The notes under the pieces: model-generated
What the model saw: the letters and a program-made list of their open reading frames with translations, nothing else
What the model was told of the DNA's origin: nothing
Database searches by the model: none
Made by a program: the position numbers and the translations under genes
Shown: positions 49,147-52,998 of the stretch, piece after piece
Numbering within the stretch: the first letter of the stretch is position 1
Layout of the letters: each line of letters starts with the position of its first letter
Origin: Leptolyngbyaceae cyanobacterium CSU_1_4
GTDB taxonomy: Bacteria > Cyanobacteriota > Cyanobacteriia > Elainellales > Elainellaceae
Assembly (NCBI GenBank): GCA_012034615.1
Contig: JAAUPA010000005.1
Location: 1-52,998 of the forward strand
Direction of reading: 5' to 3'
DNA: 52,998 bases

Positions 49147-49587
49147 TTACTTGCGAACCTGTCGGCTAAACCCAGAGGCTTTGAATTGCTCTAGCTTCAG
49201 CGGAGTGGGCTGGTTAGCAGGGACACTGATGCGGATTTCAAAGGTACTTTTGCCCGGAGGAATTTCGGGAACGCCGCCTAACCGAGTCCGGTTTTGCATG
49301 ACCGAGTTGCCGTTCGCATCGTAAATGCGCCCAAAAATATCCGCATCCATGACCGGTTTGCCCGAGGTATTGTTGGCGGTTCCAGTGACAATAAAGCAAT
49401 TGGCAATCATACTGCTGCCTGAAGCGATCGCCCCTTCGGCAACCTCTTCGGGGCAGTCATGATAGTCAATGTTGGAGACTGGGATTTGCGTCACTGCGAG
49501 GGCTGCCGGAGCGATCGCCCCACCCAAAGTCCATAAGCAGCAAGATAAGACGATGGCTAATAACTGAAATCTTATAAGACGATTCAT
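49147..49587 (-). CDS. Hypothetical secreted protein (FxLYD-like beta domain)
   Basis: The 146-residue product starts MNRLIRFQ (ATG at 49587), followed by a hydrophobic signal core and a probable cleavage site (PAALAVTQ). The mature part has DYHDCPEEVAEGAIASG and ANCFIVTGTANNTSGKPVMD. It then has DIFGRIYDANGNSVMQNRTR and PPGKSTFEIRISVPANQP: the pattern of a small FxLYD-type beta sandwich (conserved Asn/Thr, a modification-tolerant turn, then strand). Two cysteines (CPEE and NCF) may form a disulfide. It is probably periplasmic or extracellular. The function is unknown. About 250 bp (49588-49835) separates it from the flotillin gene, with nothing recognisable there. Confidence 0.7.
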   Translation of the reverse strand: MNRLIRFQLLAIVLSCCLWTLGGAIAPAALAVTQIPVSNIDYHDCPEEVAEGAIASGSSMIANCFIVTGTANNTSGKPVMDADIFGRIYDANGNSVMQNRTRLGGVPEIPPGKSTFEIRISVPANQPTPLKLEQFKASGFSRQVRK

Positions 49588-49835
49588 AAGGTTTAGCAAG
49601 AGGAGTTATCGCTTTCAGCTTACCGCGAATTTCTGGTGCAAGACGTTGGGCGATCGCGGGTCAGACCCTTTTGAGCTACTCAAGGAAAATTTTTAGCTCT
49701 GACCGCGATCGCGCATGTGACGATACGATTCTCCCGCTCAATCGTGACGATCGCTTGCAAGAACGCCAGCTTTGGCTCCGAGAGCAATGAGTGAAAGATT
49801 CCGGATCTCATGAAGAAACTCGGAACCTTAACAAG

Positions 49836-51791
49836 TTAGTCAAGCAGGGCAACCGATCGATCGATCGACGACTCAGGATGAGCCACAGATAAATCGGCGG
49901 AAGTCTCAGCCGTGGGCTTTGGGTGCAACAATTGCCCAATCTGCCCCACCAACGCGCCCAGCTTCCCCTCATCCAACAAAGTATTGATCAATGCCAACCC
50001 GCTAGTAGACATCAGCAGCTTGCTAATATCTGAGGTGCCGCTGCCATTTGCGCCCGGAAACGCATAAACCCGCGCATCGCCAATAACGCCGGGTTGAGGA
50101 GCCAGTGCCTGGAGAATTTCTGGCAATTTCTCTGCTAGTTCAGGCCAGAGGGTCAGGAAGGTATCAGCGAGCATTTTAGAGTTTTCCAAAGCATTCTTGG
50201 CAGCGATTTGGGCTTGCAGTCCTTCTGCCTGAGCGATCGCCCCATCTCGATTTGCATCTGCCAAGGTTCGGATGGCTTCCGCCTCTAATAACGCGGCTTC
50301 CTTGGCAATTTCTGCCTGTCGCCGCCGCCGATAAACATCAATTTCTACAACGTTTTGGTCTTCAATTCGGCGTTCTTCGGCTTCCCGCTGCGCCGCGATC
50401 GCCGACAGTTGGCGCTTTCGTTCGGCACCTTCAACTTCAGTAGCCGTCAGCACTCCGGCTTCGGCTTTGGCGCGCTGGGCTTCAGCCTGAAAACTTTCTT
50501 TGCGTTTGTTCGCCAGGGCGATCGCCACATCTTCTTGGGCAATGCGGGCAAGTTTTTCAGAATCGGCAATTTGCACCTGGGCATCTAGTCGGCTAGCCTC
50601 AACCATGCGTTGACGGCTAATTTCAGCAATTTCAGACTGCTGTTGCTGAAGCGCCTGCGCCACTTTCAAAAGTTTATTTCTCTCTTCTAATTCAATATCA
50701 GCATCAATTTGACTTTGTTGAATGCCCAGCTTCCGCCGAATTTCTTCTTCTTCAACAGCTTTTTCTTGTAAAATGCGAGTCCGCTCCGTTAATGCCGTTT
50801 CTTGAGATTTAGCTTCCTGAATTTCTCGCTCTCGTCTAGCTTTAAGGGTCTCAATTTGCAACTGTTGTTCTAGCTTTGCGGCTTCTTTTTCTTGAATAAT
50901 TTGCAGCGATCGCTTCTGCGCATCCAATTCCTTTTGCTCGATCGCCACCTGGGTTGTCAATTCTACTTCTCGCTTCTGTTGAATCGATCGCTGAATCGTC
51001 TCAGTCCGCAATCGCACCCCCTGCACATCAAAAAAGTTATTGGTGTCGTAGGTATCGCTTTCTTGAATTTCAGAAATCGCAATGTTGTTCAGCGTCAAAC
51101 CCACCTTGCCCAAATCTTGCTGCACCAGGTTTAAAACTTCTTGCGCAAAGCCCAGCTTATCTGAATCAATCTCTGCCAAACTCTTAGTCTTTGCCGCTGC
51201 CCGAATCGCATCATCCGCTCGTTTTTCCAGGGCATTTTTAATATCATCGGGCGTGATTTTGTTTCCCTGAGATAACCTGGCAGCAGCAGTCAGCACATCT
51301 CCTTCTGAAGCACTAATGCAAACATAGAAAGTCACACGCATATCTGCCCGCAAATAATCTTGGGTGCGAACGGCTAATTTACCCGTTCGTTCTACATCAA
51401 TGGAAATTTCTCGTAACGGCACGCGCGTCAGTTCATGGAACCCTGGCAACACCACACAGCCACCATTCAGAATAACGGTTTTTCCTTTAGCAAATACGCC
51501 GCCAGTACGCACAAATGCCTCGTTGTTAGGCGTAATGACATAAACGCGAGTATAAGCCCAAACACTCAACAACAACAGAAAAACTAATCCGCCTGCTATT
51601 CCTGGAAAGACTAACAGCGGGCTCAGTTGACCCACTACCGGCTGACGGGAAATCGGCATCATTTGAGCCGCGATCGGGCTGGGAATTTCGGCGTGAAATA
51701 AATTCACCGCTTCGATCGCCACAGGATCAATCGCCACAGGATCGATCGAAAGAGTCGGCAAGGTTTGGATAAAAGTGAGCCAAAATAACAT
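49836..51791 (-). CDS. Flotillin / YqiK-like SPFH-domain protein
   Basis: Flotillins scaffold functional membrane microdomains. The 651-residue protein has a N-terminal region ending in one membrane helix (VFPGIAGGLVFLLLLSVWAY, about 62-80). The SPFH domain follows (about 85-290; YVITPNNEAFVRTGG, TGKLAVRTQDYLRADMRVTF), then a long Ala/Glu/Gln coiled-coil (about 290-560; RREREIQEAKSQETAL) and a conserved flotillin C-terminal region (LEAEAIRTLADANRDGAI, LLMSTSGLALINTLL). I chose ATG at 51791 because AGGTGA lies 7 bases upstream. It lies 11 bases after the YqiJ/NfeD-like gene; flotillin-NfeD pairing is common in bacteria and strongly supports the call. Confidence 0.92.
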   Translation of the reverse strand: MLFWLTFIQTLPTLSIDPVAIDPVAIEAVNLFHAEIPSPIAAQMMPISRQPVVGQLSPLLVFPGIAGGLVFLLLLSVWAYTRVYVITPNNEAFVRTGGVFAKGKTVILNGGCVVLPGFHELTRVPLREISIDVERTGKLAVRTQDYLRADMRVTFYVCISASEGDVLTAAARLSQGNKITPDDIKNALEKRADDAIRAAAKTKSLAEIDSDKLGFAQEVLNLVQQDLGKVGLTLNNIAISEIQESDTYDTNNFFDVQGVRLRTETIQRSIQQKREVELTTQVAIEQKELDAQKRSLQIIQEKEAAKLEQQLQIETLKARREREIQEAKSQETALTERTRILQEKAVEEEEIRRKLGIQQSQIDADIELEERNKLLKVAQALQQQQSEIAEISRQRMVEASRLDAQVQIADSEKLARIAQEDVAIALANKRKESFQAEAQRAKAEAGVLTATEVEGAERKRQLSAIAAQREAEERRIEDQNVVEIDVYRRRRQAEIAKEAALLEAEAIRTLADANRDGAIAQAEGLQAQIAAKNALENSKMLADTFLTLWPELAEKLPEILQALAPQPGVIGDARVYAFPGANGSGTSDISKLLMSTSGLALINTLLDEGKLGALVGQIGQLLHPKPTAETSADLSVAHPESSIDRSVALLD

Positions 51792-51802
51792 ATGCAAATC
51801 AC

Positions 51803-52477
51803 CTAACGAGAGTTATGTGTACTAAACCAGTAATCTTGATCAGAACTGTCTTGGCAAATCACGACATAGCTATCGGCAGCTCGTTCAATCACCAAAACCT
51901 TGATACCGCGTTCAGGAATGACCGTCGCCCAATCCGGCAAAATGGCGTTTACGGTGACTAGGTTGCGGGCAGAATCGAGCACATCAACTTGACCCACTTT
52001 TCCCTCAGCCGCCATCGGAATACGAGCCGTGCTCACTGAACCCACGCAACCAATGAGGCGATCGCCACTCGTCTCTTCACCAAATGCCGTAAAAATCTTA
52101 CCCACAGGCTTAGCAATCTGCCCACCCAAAACCAAGGCACTCATCAACGCCATTCCCAGCCCGACAACCCCTCCACCCACCGCCACATTAATCATCCAGC
52201 CCAGCAAACCCCACAGGCTCAAATCGGTGGCGAGCAGCAAATGAGAGGCGCTTTCCCAATGCCTATCCAGCCCACAGCTCGAGCCAGATTAAACGCTCCC
52301 TCCTCCCTCTGCGTCGGCATCCCCTCCGTCTACATCCCCGTCTACATCCCCGTCACCGTCCAAGTCTGCGTCCCCATCCCCATCGCCGCCACCCGAAACA
52401 ATCACAAACAAAAATAACGCTACGCCCATGGCTAGCAGTATCCAGTAGGGCAAGTTGGAAATATCAAAAAGAGGCAT
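51803..52477 (-). CDS. YqiJ/NfeD-like (OB-fold) membrane protein partner of flotillin (two compensating frameshifts)
   Basis: The proteins paired with flotillins have membrane helices and a C-terminal OB-fold. As sequenced the gene is in pieces: MPLFDISNLPYWILLAMG... (52477-52289) and ...LLATDLSLWGLLGWM ... VIPERGIKVLVIERAADSY (52240-51803). Removing one C from the plus-strand CCC at 52298-52300 and adding one A at 52239-52241 yields a continuous 224-residue protein with EGGGAFNLARAVGWIGIGKA and then PLILLLATDLSLWG. A membrane helix at the N-terminus, a strongly acidic Asp/Gly linker (about 32-60; GDGDADLDGDGDVDGDVDGG) and two more helices precede the OB fold. The Asp-rich linker looks able to bind divalent cations. 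The stop lies just before the flotillin ribosome site. Confidence 0.78.
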
Positions 52478-52599
52478 AGGGTTTAAGCAGGAAGATCAGC
52501 AAGAATTTGACCCCAGATTACCCTTCTTTTATCCGTTGCTGACTCATCTAGAATAGGATTAGGTTAAACTGACAAGCTTTGTAATATTTCTTAAATCCT

Positions 52600-52939
52600 A
52601 TGCAACTTAAACGAATTGGGCATGTTGCCATTTGTGTGAAAGATTTGGCAAAAGCCGCTCAGTTTTATCAAAACTTGGGCATGGAACTGGTGTGGCAAGA
52701 TTCAGATTGGGCGTATTTGAAGGCGGGTGAGGATGGCTTGGCGCTGTTGAGTCCACAATATGAGCAGGCAGGACCCCACTTTGGCTTTATGTTTAGCGAT
52801 CGCGCCGAAGTCGAAGCAGCCTACGATCGCCTCAAAGCCGACGGAGTTCATCTCACTCCCATTCACGAACATCGAGACGGCACGGCTTCTTTTTATTGGG
52901 CGCGACCTCGACAATAATTGGTTCGAGTATTTATATTGA
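52600..52939 (+). CDS. VOC (glyoxalase/bleomycin-resistance) family protein (frameshifted at the end)
   Basis: A small metalloenzyme-like protein of the vicinal-oxygen-chelate fold. It begins KRIGHVAICVKDLAKAAQFY, with a metal-ligand His, then LGMELVWQDSDWAYLKAG, and HFGFMFSDRAEVEAAYDRL, with a second His. As sequenced it ends ...SFYWARPRQ at 52917. Removing one T from TT at 52896-52897 restores SFYGRDLDNNWFEYLY, the normal family ending, with the final glutamate ligand, and a stop at 52937-52939 (112 residues). The substrate is unknown. Divergent from the YqiJ-like gene across 122 bp. ATG at 52600. Confidence 0.85.
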
Positions 52940-52998
52940 GCCAGCAGGCTAGTGGTCTGTCAAGAAATAAAGGATGGGGGGATGGAAAGAATTCAAAA

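Overview
The window comes from a cyanobacterium. It carries a phycobilisome core-membrane linker gene (apcE), the circadian clock cluster kaiA-kaiB-kaiC, the cyanobacterial-type ATP synthase operon with duplicated b and b' subunits, glycolate dehydrogenase genes glcE-glcF, and cyanobacterial families such as DUF760. The palindrome GCGATCGC (HIP1) and its core CGATCG recur throughout. Gene order and the four-repeat ApcE suggest a filamentous, Leptolyngbya/Oculatella-like or related organism; this is an inference, not an identification. I saw no rRNA, tRNA, CRISPR array or insertion sequence.

Layout. 1-4394: thiD (cut by the left edge, minus), then map, glcE and glcF (plus). 4622-13537, all minus: a MidA-type methyltransferase, the ATP synthase operon atpI-atpB-atpE-atpF'-atpF-atpH-atpA-atpG (ending in a terminator), a second methyltransferase and a doubtful small ORF. 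13931-17193: apcE. 17322-24013: a hybrid histidine kinase (minus) facing away from kaiABC (plus). 24010-33009, minus: a SWIM-domain protein plus SNF2 helicase pair, a PlsC acyltransferase, an aldehyde dehydrogenase and a RecJ-like protein. 33010-38942: an exopolysaccharide locus, with a hexapeptide acetyltransferase and a GT2 glycosyltransferase (minus) divergent from a Wza-like exporter and a Wzc-like co-polymerase (plus). 38997-39867: a metallophosphoesterase. 40202-46400: a secretion cassette of PpiC isomerase, cNMP-domain/C39-like ABC exporter, HlyD adaptor and a secreted protein with PTDLL repeats. 46397-52939: mutY, grxC, tadA, a DUF760 protein, a secreted protein, a flotillin with its NfeD/YqiJ-like partner, and a VOC protein.

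The most important caveat is that 14 genes here are broken by about 18 single-base indels, nearly all in homopolymer runs. They include genes that should be essential or highly conserved (atpH, the atpA C-terminus, apcE, kaiA). Every reconstructed gene regains a whole number of codons and a normal family C-terminus after repair. The simplest reading is uncorrected long-read or 454-type consensus error, so these genes are annotated at reconstructed full length rather than called pseudogenes.

Biologically the most interesting parts are the kaiABC neighbourhood, the RecJ-like protein that appears to lack metal-binding residues, and the secretion cassette with no obvious substrate. In the kai neighbourhood a CBS/PAS-type histidine kinase with three degenerate receiver domains is transcribed divergently from kaiA, and there is an unusual 570 bp kaiA-kaiB spacer.
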